This document shows positions 17,570 through 26,361 of a stretch of 64,000 nucleotides of DNA, piece by piece. A program made the position numbers and the translations under genes. The notes beneath the pieces were generated by a model. It ran no database searches. It saw only the letters and a list, made by a program, of their open reading frames with translations, and was not told where the DNA came from. Source of the DNA: Desulfosudis oleivorans. GTDB lineage: Bacteria > Desulfobacterota > Desulfobacteria > Desulfobacterales > SURF-7. How positions within the stretch are numbered: position 1 is the first letter of the stretch; each line of letters begins with the position of its first letter. Location of the stretch: positions 1 to 64,000 of the forward strand of contig DYJD01000026.1 of NCBI GenBank assembly GCA_020723325.1. Reading direction: 5' to 3'.

Positions 17570-18856
17570 TTATGGTTCCGGCAAGGGCGGCAGGTTTCCC
17601 TCTGCGTCAAAATGCAGTGGCGTCCAGGGGCTGATCATTTGCAAGGCGTGATTTTTAGTAATAAAGGGCTCCAGGGCCTTGGAAATCTGGAGAAGGCGCA
17701 AATCAGCGGTGTTTTTGATCCGGACGATGCGGGCATTGGCAAGGGATGGGAGCCCCAGGGTTTGGACGCAAACCTGCAGGGCTTGCCGATCTGATGCAAA
17801 ATGCATGGGGATGGCGGCTTTTTCCGGCGAGATGGCGGCAATGGAATTGGTATAAGTCTTGGCCATGTCCAGGGCTTTGACCAGCCGGGTGGTGGTGACA
17901 TCCGCCAGGCCGATGCCGTTGCCGTTGCCGTCCGACAAGGGCGACAGGTCCCGGACAAAAATCCGTCCAGGGTGGGGGGCGCTGAAGAAATCACCGGTTA
18001 TATCCCGATGGCGTCCGGTGACATTGGAATCCATGCCGATCCCGCTGATGTCTTTGCCGATATAATCAACAATCAATATATCGATGGGGTCAAAGGGGAT
18101 TTGTCCCAGCCAGGTGTAAGCCTGTTTCAGCAGTTCCTTTTCCTCTCGGATCATGGTTTCCGGCGAGAGGGCTTGGATATGGGCCAGCCGGCCATGACCG
18201 TCTTCCAGCAGGGCCAGGCCGAATAATAATTTGGAATGGGGCAATATTCGGGCCGCGGCAGCCTCGATGATCTGAAAACCATGGCGGACCGCGTGTTGAT
18301 GAAAGGCGGCGGCGCCCACGGCCTTGCCGAGTCCGATGGTCAGCATTTTACAAAGACCGCTTTCAATGGGGGCGCTGAATTTGGTATGGGGCTTGATGCG
18401 ATTGATCAGCACCAGATGATCGGCTTGCAGGGCTGTTTGGGCCATATGCAGCGGCAAACCGCTTTCCAGTTCCCCGATCACAACCGTATTCATTTCCCCA
18501 CGAACCGGAACCCCCATGGCGGTTTCAGTGATGCCGAATTTGGCCAGTAATTGCTTTTGACCTTCCGGGGTTGCACCGCCGTGGCTGCCCATGGCCGGTA
18601 CAATAAAGGGTTGGAGTCCAAACTGTTGAAGGACGTGAATACACCGGGATGTGACCTGATGGATTTTATCAATACCCCTGCTGCCCACGGCCACGGCCAC
18701 GGAATCGCCGGGGGAGATACGGCCGGAAAGGGCGAGACGGCTGATGGTCTGGGAAATGGTTGGGCCCATGTCCTGGATTTCACCCTGGTAAAGGGTCTGC
18801 CTGACCAGGGCCAAAAGCAGATCAGGATGCACAGCATTGTTCCAGGACGAACGCAT
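17570..18856 (-). CDS. LarA-family (DUF2088, lactate racemase domain) protein
   Basis: About 428 aa. It has the LarA N-terminal domain pattern: VAVAVGSRGID, a conserved FIVPAMGSHGGATPEGQ, then NRIKPHTKFSAPIESGLCKM followed by a Gly-rich LTIGLGKAVGAAAFHQH. The C-terminal half includes IDILIVDYIGKDISGIGMD and NVTGR. The founding enzyme is a nickel-pincer lactate racemase, but many relatives have other or unknown substrates, and no larBCE maturation genes are in this window. The protein is soluble and has no signal peptide. The start is uncertain: ATG 18856 has AAGGGA directly against it, and an in-frame GTG at 18868 adds four residues. It stands alone, separated from the ferredoxin gene by a hairpin. 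Confidence 0.75.
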   Translation of the reverse strand: MRSSWNNAVHPDLLLALVRQTLYQGEIQDMGPTISQTISRLALSGRISPGDSVAVAVGSRGIDKIHQVTSRCIHVLQQFGLQPFIVPAMGSHGGATPEGQKQLLAKFGITETAMGVPVRGEMNTVVIGELESGLPLHMAQTALQADHLVLINRIKPHTKFSAPIESGLCKMLTIGLGKAVGAAAFHQHAVRHGFQIIEAAAARILPHSKLLFGLALLEDGHGRLAHIQALSPETMIREEKELLKQAYTWLGQIPFDPIDILIVDYIGKDISGIGMDSNVTGRHRDITGDFFSAPHPGRIFVRDLSPLSDGNGNGIGLADVTTTRLVKALDMAKTYTNSIAAISPEKAAIPMHFASDRQALQVCVQTLGLPSLANARIVRIKNTADLRLLQISKALEPFITKNHALQMISPWTPLHFDAEGNLPPLPEP

Positions 18857-18922
18857 TCCCTTACCCACTATAAAGCATGAAGGAATTCAGGATGAAGCGA
18901 GGCCGGCAATACCGGGTTGAGC

Positions 18923-18954
18923 CCCCCGGATATTCTGCGACGAATATCCGGGGG
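18923..18954. repeat. Strong GC-rich hairpin between the ferredoxin and LarA-family genes
   Basis: CCCCCGGATATTC (18923-18935) and GAATATCCGGGGG (18942-18954) form a perfect 13-base stem with loop TGCGAC. It sits downstream of the ferredoxin gene. No T-run follows on either strand, so it may stabilise the mRNA end rather than terminate alone. Confidence 0.6.
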
Positions 18955-18985
18955 CCGGCAGTGTTGCGAAAGGGCAGTAAGCGAA

Positions 18986-19174
18986 TTATGATTCTTCAAC
19001 CACGATGGCGTCTTCTTCACACACTTCCACGCAGCTCTCGCAGCCAAGACATTCTTCCGCATTGACAGAAACGGATTTTCCATCCTGCATTTCAAATACT
19101 TCCACAGGGCAAACATCGACACATTCTTCACAGCCCTGACATTTTTCTGCGTCAACAATCGGATTAAAAGCCAT
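18986..19174 (-). CDS. Small 2[4Fe-4S] ferredoxin
   Basis: 62 aa. It has two cysteine clusters: CQGCEECVDVCP near the N terminus and CLGCESCVEVC near the C terminus. The first follows the CxxCxxCxxxCP rule; the second has the same spacing but Glu in place of the final Pro. This predicts two low-potential [4Fe-4S] centres in a cytoplasmic electron carrier. The protein is very acidic, as ferredoxins of anaerobes are. ATG 19174 follows a perfect AAGGAGG at the right distance; an upstream in-frame extension to 19294 lacks any family resemblance. It is probably monocistronic, with a strong hairpin past its stop. Confidence 0.95.
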   Translation of the reverse strand: MAFNPIVDAEKCQGCEECVDVCPVEVFEMQDGKSVSVNAEECLGCESCVEVCEEDAIVVEES

Positions 19175-19290
19175 TGATAAGCCTCCTTGTAAATGAATTC
19201 TATTGTGTAAATACGGTCTAACTTCCCATTTGGAAATGGTCGGAAAAATTTGCTTAATATAATTAAGAGGGGGAGTCAAGCCCCTTCTTT

Positions 19291-20280
19291 TCATCTGATG
19301 GAAATAAATCCGATCAAGGTGTCCACAATCGAAGACGGGCCGCAGGCGGATGGGGCTGCCGGGGAATAGGGTCCTAAAAACCGTTGAAAAAAGGAGCGGG
19401 GCTTAAGACCGGAAATTTTGTAAAGATCCATGTAGATGGAGGCTTCCTGAAGGGAAGACGGCACCGGCACCTGTTCCCTTGCTGAACCAAACGGGGCTTG
19501 GGCCAGGCCAAGGATTGTTGCCGACACCATGGGCCGGGAATCCCAGCTTGAATCCGGGGCCGGCCCGGCCTGGGGGTCTGAAAACAGGGTGGCGATTTGT
19601 ACGAACTCCGGCCCGGCTTCAAGGATCAGATCCAGCACGGCGCGGCTGACGGTGATGAACAGGCCGTGCTCGTTTGGGTCGTGTTGCAACAGGCAGGACC
19701 AGGCTGCCAGGCGCTCGGCCGGCATGTGGGCACCCGGATCCGAGTCCGCCGGGGATGAAAGCCCCAGGCCGTTGGAAGATTTTTTGGATGCATCCATGGT
19801 GCCCATGAGCCCTCGCAGCATTTTAGCTTCCATGGCCGCCACCCGGCCCATGCCGCGGCTGATTTCCTCTGCTTGGCCGTCAAAGTCCCGGGCAAGCTGC
19901 AGAAAAAGGCGGGCATGCAATAAAAGGTCCTTGCTCTTGCTTGAATCTTGTTCCGGCCGTGAATATTGCCGGACGGCATTGCGGATCTGGGCGGCGCTTG
20001 ACTCGGACGACCCGCTGCTGCCCTCCGACAGGACGGTTTTAAAAAAGGAAAGATCGCCCTGGCCGTGGACCCGCCCCCATTCCCGGCAGGACTTATACAG
20101 GTTGTCAAAGTGCTCCTCATCTTCCGGCAAAGGAACATGGATCTTAAGGAGCGCGGCCTCCTCATCATGCAGGGCCGCCTGGGAAGTTGAGGCATACAAG
20201 GCGATTTTTGAAAACCAACCTGAGAGGGCCTTCAAATGTCCGGCCGGAAGCCGGGTGAAAGGAAAATAAAGCGGTGTCAT
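19291..20280 (-). CDS. Unknown protein encoded after the CysK-CysS fusion
   Basis: 329 aa; I do not recognise the family. It has no signal peptide, membrane span or metal-binding cysteines. It opens MTPLYFPFTRLPAGHLKAL, then an acidic helical stretch; the middle is Ser/Gln-rich and helical (ARLFLQLARDFDGQAEEISR); the end is hydrophobic (YMDLYKISGLKPRSFFQRFL). The start is ATG 20280, preceded by AAAAGGATCCC, which begins 10 bases past the fusion gene's stop. The open frame continues upstream to 20532 only as a shadow of that gene. The position suggests cotranscription with cysKS, tmk and surE. Confidence 0.75.
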   Translation of the reverse strand: MTPLYFPFTRLPAGHLKALSGWFSKIALYASTSQAALHDEEAALLKIHVPLPEDEEHFDNLYKSCREWGRVHGQGDLSFFKTVLSEGSSGSSESSAAQIRNAVRQYSRPEQDSSKSKDLLLHARLFLQLARDFDGQAEEISRGMGRVAAMEAKMLRGLMGTMDASKKSSNGLGLSSPADSDPGAHMPAERLAAWSCLLQHDPNEHGLFITVSRAVLDLILEAGPEFVQIATLFSDPQAGPAPDSSWDSRPMVSATILGLAQAPFGSAREQVPVPSSLQEASIYMDLYKISGLKPRSFFQRFLGPYSPAAPSACGPSSIVDTLIGFISIR

Positions 20281-20290
20281 GGGATCCTTT

Positions 20291-22567
20291 TCAAATTTTA
20301 TGATCATGGACAGCAATCCCCCGGTCATGGAGCTGGGTGCGGATTTGATCGGCCAGCCCCCAGTTTTTTTCCTTGCGAGCCTTGGCCCGGGCTTCCAGAA
20401 GCTGCTGAATTTCTGAATCCCCAAAGCTGTTGCTGAAATTGAAAACCTGTAAAACTTCGTCAATGGCCCGAAAGGCATTGATGATTTTACCGGCATCATC
20501 AGCGCTGACTTGGTTGTTTTGCAGCAGGGCATTGATCCTTCTGATATTCTGAAAAAGCGCGGCCAAGGCGGCTGAAATGTTTAAATCATCGTCCATGGCG
20601 TTGATGAATCCCTGCTTGATGTCATACAGCAACTGATCCAGGTCGCCAAGGGATTTGACGGCCCAGGCCGCGAACAAACGCGCCATGCAGGTGTCGATTC
20701 TTTTTAAGGCCCGCCTGGCATTATCCAGGCGATCCGGGGAAAAGATAATGGGTTTGCGGTAATGGCTGGACAAGAGCCAGTATCTGATCTCCCGGCCGTT
20801 ATAACCCATTTGATGAATGTCCGCGAGGGTGATGCGCGTGCCTTTTTCATCCAATTTTTTGCCGTCCACCAGAATCCGTTCACTATGGATCCAATAGCGG
20901 GCCGGGGATTTGCCGGTAAGGGCCTTGGCCGTGGCCAGGACGTTTTCATGGTGGGGGAAAATCAACTCCTGGGCGCTGGTATGAATATCGAAATTTTCAC
21001 CAAGGTATTTCATGGACATGGCCGCGCATTGGATGTGCCAGGAAGGCCGCACATTGCCCCAGTCAGAGCGGACAAAGATTCCCCGCTTCAGCTCAGAGAG
21101 CTTTGAGCGCTTAAACAGGGTGAAATCCCTGGGATTGTCCTTTTCATACTCATCCAAGTCCACGGTGGCGCCCAATTTGATCTTGTTGATATCGATATGG
21201 GAAAGGCGGCCGTATTCCGCGAACCGGGCAATATTGAAATACAGGGAGCGCAGTTTTTCATAGGCATAGCCCTTTTCCACCAGCTTGCCGGCCAGGGCCA
21301 CCATGTCATCCAGATGCTGGCTGGCCCGGGGATATTCCTCGGCCGGTTTGATATTCAGAACCATCAAGTCTTTTTTAAAACGGTTGATATGATTTTCCGT
21401 GAATTCCTTGAGTTCCATGCCGGCCTGCTCGGAGCCCGCAATGGTTTTGTCATCCAGGTCGGTGATGTTCATGACATGGCGGACTTCATAACCGCGGAAG
21501 GTAAGATAACGGGACAACAGATCCGAGAAAACAAAGCGCCGGCATTCGCCCACATGGATGGGGGCATGGGCGGTGGGCCCGCAGGTGTACATGCTTACTT
21601 TGCCCGGGATGGCCGGCACAAATTGTTCTTTGGTGCGGGTCATGGTGTTGAACAAGGTCAATTCCACCTTTTCCCGCACCGTGAAAAGGGTTGTGCTCAA
21701 ATAGCGTTCGCCGTTGTCCGGAAAGATCACCACAATGGTGCCGTGGGTCATGGTTTCCGCTTCCCGGGCCGCCAGGACCATGGCGGCGCCGCTGCTCATG
21801 CCCACGAAAAGGCCTTCTTCCCGGGCCAGCCTGCGGGTCATTTCAAAGGCCTCTTCATCGTCAATGTGAGGGTTTTTGTCCAGCCGTTTTTTTTCAAAAA
21901 TTCCCGGCTGGTAAGCTTCTTTCATGTTCTTCAGGCCCTGGATCTTATGGCCTAGATACGGCTCCACGCCCACGATTCTGATTTGGGGATTGTATTCCTT
22001 GAGGCGGCGGGAAAGGCCCATCAGGGTACCGGTGGTACCCATGGTGGCCACCAGGGTGGTGATTTCGCCGTTGGTCTGCTCCCAGATCTCCGGCCCGGTG
22101 CCTTCGTAATGGGCCAACCAGTTAGCCGGATTGTTGAACTGATCGGTCATGAAATAGGATTTGGGATTTTCCCGGGCCAACCGATAGACCTCTTCAATGG
22201 CGCCGTCCGTACCCAAATGCCCGGGGGTCAGCAGGATTTCCGCGCCCCGGGCCTTTAGAATTTTCTGGCGTTCCTGGCTCACGGCTTCGGACATGGCCAG
22301 CAGCAGGCGGTAGCCTTTTATGGCGCAGACCAGGGCCAGGCCGATACCGGTGTTGCCGCTGGTGGCTTCCAGCACGATTTTATCATGGGTCAGCTCGCCC
22401 GAGGCTTCGCCGGCATTGATCATGTAAAGAGCGGCACGATCTTTGATGGACCCCCCGGGATTGAAATATTCCAGTTTGGCCAGAATACGGACACGGGGAT
22501 TGGGATTCAACCGTTTTATTTCCACCAGCGGAGTGCGGCCGATATTATCAAGAATTGAAAAGCTCAT
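20291..22567 (-). CDS. Natural fusion of cysteine synthase (CysK) and a cysteinyl-tRNA synthetase-like domain
   Basis: 758 aa in one frame. Residues 1 to about 305 are an O-acetylserine sulfhydrylase: PLP lysine K42 in PGGSIKDRAA, substrate loop EATSGNTGIG, phosphate loop ATMGTTGTLMG and GMSSGAAM. Residues about 310-758 follow CysRS throughout: the zinc-site Cys in YTCGPT (C329), the WHIQCAAMSMKYLG block, and FPHHEN. Both class I signatures are altered, however. HIGH reads HVGE at 338-341 and KMSKS reads KLDEK at 571-575, so the second lysine is lost. The domain may be a specialised or altered ligase rather than the cell's normal CysRS. ATG 22567 follows CAGGAAAACCC and overlaps the tmk stop as ATGA. 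Channelling of new cysteine to an adenylating domain is the obvious idea but is inference. Confidence 0.92.
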   Translation of the reverse strand: MSFSILDNIGRTPLVEIKRLNPNPRVRILAKLEYFNPGGSIKDRAALYMINAGEASGELTHDKIVLEATSGNTGIGLALVCAIKGYRLLLAMSEAVSQERQKILKARGAEILLTPGHLGTDGAIEEVYRLARENPKSYFMTDQFNNPANWLAHYEGTGPEIWEQTNGEITTLVATMGTTGTLMGLSRRLKEYNPQIRIVGVEPYLGHKIQGLKNMKEAYQPGIFEKKRLDKNPHIDDEEAFEMTRRLAREEGLFVGMSSGAAMVLAAREAETMTHGTIVVIFPDNGERYLSTTLFTVREKVELTLFNTMTRTKEQFVPAIPGKVSMYTCGPTAHAPIHVGECRRFVFSDLLSRYLTFRGYEVRHVMNITDLDDKTIAGSEQAGMELKEFTENHINRFKKDLMVLNIKPAEEYPRASQHLDDMVALAGKLVEKGYAYEKLRSLYFNIARFAEYGRLSHIDINKIKLGATVDLDEYEKDNPRDFTLFKRSKLSELKRGIFVRSDWGNVRPSWHIQCAAMSMKYLGENFDIHTSAQELIFPHHENVLATAKALTGKSPARYWIHSERILVDGKKLDEKGTRITLADIHQMGYNGREIRYWLLSSHYRKPIIFSPDRLDNARRALKRIDTCMARLFAAWAVKSLGDLDQLLYDIKQGFINAMDDDLNISAALAALFQNIRRINALLQNNQVSADDAGKIINAFRAIDEVLQVFNFSNSFGDSEIQQLLEARAKARKEKNWGLADQIRTQLHDRGIAVHDHKI

Positions 22568-23241
22568 GGGTTTTCCTGCGTTTGGTGTGAATGATGCGCT
22601 GTATGGTTTTTTTCAAGGATGCTGTTCATGATCGTCTGCATTTTGTTCCGCACCGCGGTTTCATCACCGGCGGCATCGATAATCCGGAACCGGTCCGGTT
22701 CCAGGCCGGCCAGGGTCAGATAGCCCTTGCGGACGCGTTCATGAAAATCGAGTCGCTCTCTTTCAAAGCGGGACTCTGAATCCATCCTGGCCCCTTTGTC
22801 AATGGCCTGCAAGGCCCGGGCAAGACCTACGGCAACCGGCAGATCGAACAACAGGGTCAAATCCGGTTTACATTCCGCAAGCACCAGCCGGTGAAGCTGC
22901 CGGATGACGTCGAGGTTGAGGCCGCGCGCATACCCCTGGTAAACCGTGGTTGCATCCCAGAAGCGGTCGGAAATGACCGTGCGCCCCTGGGCCAAGGCCG
23001 GGAAAATGAGCTCCCGGGTATGTTGGGCACGGTCGGCGGCATATAGCAGCAGTTCTGTCAGGGGGGCCATGCCGGTATTGTCCGGGTCCAGTAAAATGCT
23101 GCGAATTTTTCGGCCGATGGGGGTCCCGCCGGGCTCCCTGGTGACAAGGCAATCATGGCCCCTGGCCGCCAGCATGGCCACCAGATGCCGCAGTTGAGTG
23201 CTTTTGCCGGAGCCCTCGATACCCTCCAGGGTAATGAACAT
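22564..23241 (-). CDS. tmk: Thymidylate kinase
   Basis: 225 aa. Phosphorylates dTMP to dTDP with ATP. Visible motifs: P-loop GIEGSGKSTQL near the N terminus, the dTMP-binding TREPGGTPIG, the DRF motif in VISDRFWDATTVYQG, and the lid region RMDSESRFERER. The length is normal. I chose ATG 23241, one base past the surE stop; an in-frame TTG at 23250 would overlap surE. The stop overlaps the start of the cysK-cysS fusion. It has an extra histidine-rich tail (HTAHHSHQTQENP) of no known meaning. Confidence 0.95.
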   Translation of the reverse strand: MFITLEGIEGSGKSTQLRHLVAMLAARGHDCLVTREPGGTPIGRKIRSILLDPDNTGMAPLTELLLYAADRAQHTRELIFPALAQGRTVISDRFWDATTVYQGYARGLNLDVIRQLHRLVLAECKPDLTLLFDLPVAVGLARALQAIDKGARMDSESRFERERLDFHERVRKGYLTLAGLEPDRFRIIDAAGDETAVRNKMQTIMNSILEKNHTAHHSHQTQENP

Positions 23242-23242
23242 G

Positions 23243-23998
23243 TTATTCAATAATCCATTCCTTCAGATTTTCGATCATGCCGTAGTCGGTCATATCGCAT
23301 TTGATGGGGGTGATGGAGATGTAATTGCTGCTTAGGGCCTCGCTATCGATGTCCGGATCCGCGAAACGGAGTTGATTGTCGCAGGCCTGCCAATAATAAG
23401 GACGGTTGCGGGGATCGATTTTTTTTTCAATGCGCTCCTGAAAAAAATAAATACCCTGGCGGCTGACCCGGATGCCGGCCACGGCTCCCATGGGCAGGTC
23501 CGGAAAATTGACATTCAAAAAGGTGCCGAAGGGCAGGCCGTTTGCCAGCACTTTTTCAGCCAAACGCCTGGTGAATCCGGCCGCGTCTTCATAATGATTG
23601 GGTGCGGAATTGGAAATGGAAACGGCAATGGCCGGGATGCCGTACAGCGAGGCTTCTTTGGCGGCCGCCACTGTGCCGGAATAATTTACATTAACACCGA
23701 TATTGGCGCCGGGATTGATGCCGGATACCACCAGGGTGGGTTTTTCCGGCAGCAGTTCCAGGAGCCCCAGTTTGATGCAGTCCGCCGGTGTGCCGCTCAC
23801 CGCGAAGCCCCAGTGATCCCCGTTTAATCGGATCTTGTCGGCGCGGATGGGTTCGTGCAGGGTAATGCCGTGACCCACGGCGCTGCGCTCACGATCCGGT
23901 GCAATCACCGTAACCTTGCGGAGCTGGGCCAGCTCCTTCTCAAGGGCCCACAGCCCCTTAGCAAAAATACCGTCATCGTTGGTAACTAGGATACTCAT
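23243..23998 (-). CDS. surE: 5'/3'-nucleotidase SurE
   Basis: 251 aa. A metal-dependent nucleoside monophosphate phosphatase. It has the full SurE signature: an N-terminal VTNDDGIFAKG that binds the metal, VIAPDRERSAVGH, SGTPADCIKLGL, and VSGINPGANIGVNVNYSGTV. The length is typical. It is first in the minus-strand run surE-tmk-cysKS-unknown, which begins at 23998 opposite lptD across a 76-base shared promoter region. The ribosome site is weak (AGTGATG). Confidence 0.96.
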   Translation of the reverse strand: MSILVTNDDGIFAKGLWALEKELAQLRKVTVIAPDRERSAVGHGITLHEPIRADKIRLNGDHWGFAVSGTPADCIKLGLLELLPEKPTLVVSGINPGANIGVNVNYSGTVAAAKEASLYGIPAIAVSISNSAPNHYEDAAGFTRRLAEKVLANGLPFGTFLNVNFPDLPMGAVAGIRVSRQGIYFFQERIEKKIDPRNRPYYWQACDNQLRFADPDIDSEALSSNYISITPIKCDMTDYGMIENLKEWIIE

Positions 23999-24021
23999 TT
24001 CATCACTTTACATCTGTTATA

Positions 24022-24052
24022 TTGACTTTTCCATTCAGGTCCGTTTTATACT
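24022..24052 (+). promoter_or_regulatory. Possible sigma-70 promoter for lptD
   Basis: TTGACT at 24022-24027 and TATACT at 24047-24052, 19 bases apart. The spacing is longer than ideal. It lies in the surE/lptD divergent gap. Confidence 0.3.
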
Positions 24053-24074
24053 GAAAAATTTTAAAGGGTTCAAG

Positions 24075-26348
24075 GTGAAAAAACATGCCTCGACAAGATG
24101 GTTGCGGATGCTGATGGGGAAATGGCCTTGGTGGAGCAGCGTTTTTCTTGCGGTTGTCTTATGGGCAGCCACGGCGGGACCAGTTCATTGTGGGGAATCG
24201 CCAATGGACTCCTGGCGGATTTTTGCAGATGAAATGACCTATGACCGGAAAGCGGACCGCTTCATTGCCAAGGGCGGAGTGCGCATCCAAAAACCCGGGC
24301 GTGAATTGACCGCGGATCATGTGAGCTATGATCGACTTACCAGGCGCGCCCAGGCCGAGGGGCATGTGGCCCTGAAAGCCGGTGAAGACACCCTCATGGG
24401 TGACCGGGCCGAGCTGGATCTGGAAAGCGGCACCGGAACCATTTACCAGGGCAGCGCCTTCACCCAATTCAATCATTTTTATATAAAGGCCGATGTCATT
24501 CAAAAGACCGGCCCCTTAACCTATGTTGCCCAGGATGCGAGCATCACCACTTGTGATGGGGAATCACCGGATTGGAAGCTGACCTGCCAGGAGTTGGAAG
24601 TCACCGTGGAGGGCTACGGCGTGGCTCAGCATGCGGCCCTGTGGGGCAAAAGCCTGCCTTTGCTGTATTCGCCCCTGCTGGTTTTCCCGGCCAAGACCAA
24701 ACGTCAGTCCGGTCTGCTGGTGCCGGAAATCTCCTTTTCGGATCGTAAAGGCTTTGACTGGAATCAACCCTTGTTCCTAGCCCTTAAGGAAAACATGGAT
24801 GTCACTTTTTACAGCCGTTACATGTCCGCCAGGGGCGCCAAACTGGGGGCCGAATTTCGATATATCGCTGCTGCCGAGACCCAGCACGGCAGCATGTTTG
24901 ATTTTCTGAACGACAGCCGCAGGGATGACGGCACCGGCAGGACCAGCAAGCTCTGGGGCTATGAAAACGATGGGTATTTGCGATCCAATTCGGACCGGTA
25001 TTGGTTGCGCATGAAACATGATCAGGCCATGGGTTACGGGGTTGCGGCCAAACTGGATCTGGATGTGGTCAGTGATCAGGATTATTTATTGGAGTTTGAA
25101 GATGGCTACAACGGCTTCCGCTCCACCCAGGATTATTTTTTAGGGGCCTACGGCCGCGGGCTGGATGATTACAATCAGACCATCCGCAAAAATCAGCTCA
25201 ATCTGAACAAGATTTGGGTGCAATATGCACTCAATGGGGATCTGTTGTGGTATGACGATGTGCTCAAGCGGCGCTGGGAGAAAACCGACAACACCCTGCA
25301 AAAATTGCCCCATATTCAGTTCCATGGTCTGAAACAGCGGGTGGGCCCCGCCCCTTTTTACTGGGACCTGGTTTCCGAATATGCCTATTTGTTCCGCAAA
25401 GACGGCAATCGCGGCCAGCGGGGTGAGCTCCATCCGCGGATCTATGCGCCCATATCGTATCAGCATTATTTTACTTTCGAGCCTTCCGCGGGAGTGCGGG
25501 AAACCCTATGGTATGTCAATCGGCACGATGACGGGTCCGAAGCCGACCAGGCCGGATTCAACCGCCAAATACCGGATGTCAGGCTGGATCTTTCCACTGA
25601 AGTGCAGCGGATCTTTTCGGTGCGCAGCCTGGGAATCGATGCGCTGAAACATGCTGTGCGACCCCAGTTGGTATATGATTTTATTCCGGAACAAGCCCAA
25701 ACCCGCTATCCGCTGTTTGATGCCTTTGATCGGATCCAAAAACAGAACCGCTTGACCTATTCCATTGCCAATACCCTCATTGCCCGCCGGCCCCTTGCCG
25801 ACCAAGGAAATGAAATCAAGCTCCCAGATGCATACAAAGCCTCTCAGCATGTTTATTCGGAATTTTGCTACTTCCATTTGTCCCAGTCTTATGATATCAA
25901 CGCAGCCCGTGAATCCTCGGACCCAAAACCTTTTTCCGCCGTCACCGGTCTCTTGGAGCTGAATCCGTCATCCCAGATCAGCCTGAGGGTTGACTGGGGC
26001 TGGGATCCATATACCAAGCGGTTTGTATCTCACAGCGAGGCTTTGCGTTGGGCCGATGAGCGCGGCGACAGTCTGTTATTTGAATTCCGCCGGGCCGCCG
26101 AGATTTCTGAAACGGTTTGCAGCCTGGGAAATATTTTGTTCAGTGAACGCTGGTCGGCCTATGGAAAATATGAACGCAATTTAAAAGACGGTAAAAATGT
26201 TGAAACCGGCCTTGGTTTGCGATATACGAGCCAATGCTGGGCCTTGGACATTGCCGGCATGCAGCGGGAAAAGGATTCGATTTACCGTTTCATGATCCAT
26301 CTTTACGGATTGGGGCAAACCGGTACTTCGATTGCCGCCCCCCATTAG
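24075..26348 (+). CDS. lptD: LPS assembly outer-membrane protein LptD
   Basis: 757 aa. Inserts lipopolysaccharide into the outer leaflet of the outer membrane. An N-terminal hydrophobic signal (VFLAVVLWAATAGPVHC) is followed by the periplasmic LptA-like jellyroll (about 45-220), with WRIFADEMTYDRKADRFIAK, GVRIQKPG and a MGDRAELDLESGTGTIY repeat. The long C-terminal barrel has the LptD family phrases SPLLVFPAKTKRQSGLLVPE and a closing YRFMIHLYGLG. Cysteines near the mature N terminus and in the first domain (TTCDG, LTCQE) could form the usual disulfides. I chose GTG 24075 because TTAAAGGGTTCAAG precedes it; ATG 24108 is an alternative. The upstream open frame to 23916 is antisense to surE. Confidence 0.93.
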   Translation: MKKHASTRWLRMLMGKWPWWSSVFLAVVLWAATAGPVHCGESPMDSWRIFADEMTYDRKADRFIAKGGVRIQKPGRELTADHVSYDRLTRRAQAEGHVALKAGEDTLMGDRAELDLESGTGTIYQGSAFTQFNHFYIKADVIQKTGPLTYVAQDASITTCDGESPDWKLTCQELEVTVEGYGVAQHAALWGKSLPLLYSPLLVFPAKTKRQSGLLVPEISFSDRKGFDWNQPLFLALKENMDVTFYSRYMSARGAKLGAEFRYIAAAETQHGSMFDFLNDSRRDDGTGRTSKLWGYENDGYLRSNSDRYWLRMKHDQAMGYGVAAKLDLDVVSDQDYLLEFEDGYNGFRSTQDYFLGAYGRGLDDYNQTIRKNQLNLNKIWVQYALNGDLLWYDDVLKRRWEKTDNTLQKLPHIQFHGLKQRVGPAPFYWDLVSEYAYLFRKDGNRGQRGELHPRIYAPISYQHYFTFEPSAGVRETLWYVNRHDDGSEADQAGFNRQIPDVRLDLSTEVQRIFSVRSLGIDALKHAVRPQLVYDFIPEQAQTRYPLFDAFDRIQKQNRLTYSIANTLIARRPLADQGNEIKLPDAYKASQHVYSEFCYFHLSQSYDINAARESSDPKPFSAVTGLLELNPSSQISLRVDWGWDPYTKRFVSHSEALRWADERGDSLLFEFRRAAEISETVCSLGNILFSERWSAYGKYERNLKDGKNVETGLGLRYTSQCWALDIAGMQREKDSIYRFMIHLYGLGQTGTSIAAPH

Positions 26349-26361
26349 AAGTGGTTGAAAA

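Noticed and set aside
18923-18954. A rho-independent terminator for the ferredoxin gene
   Set aside because: The stem is strong but no T-run follows on either strand, so I list it only as a hairpin.
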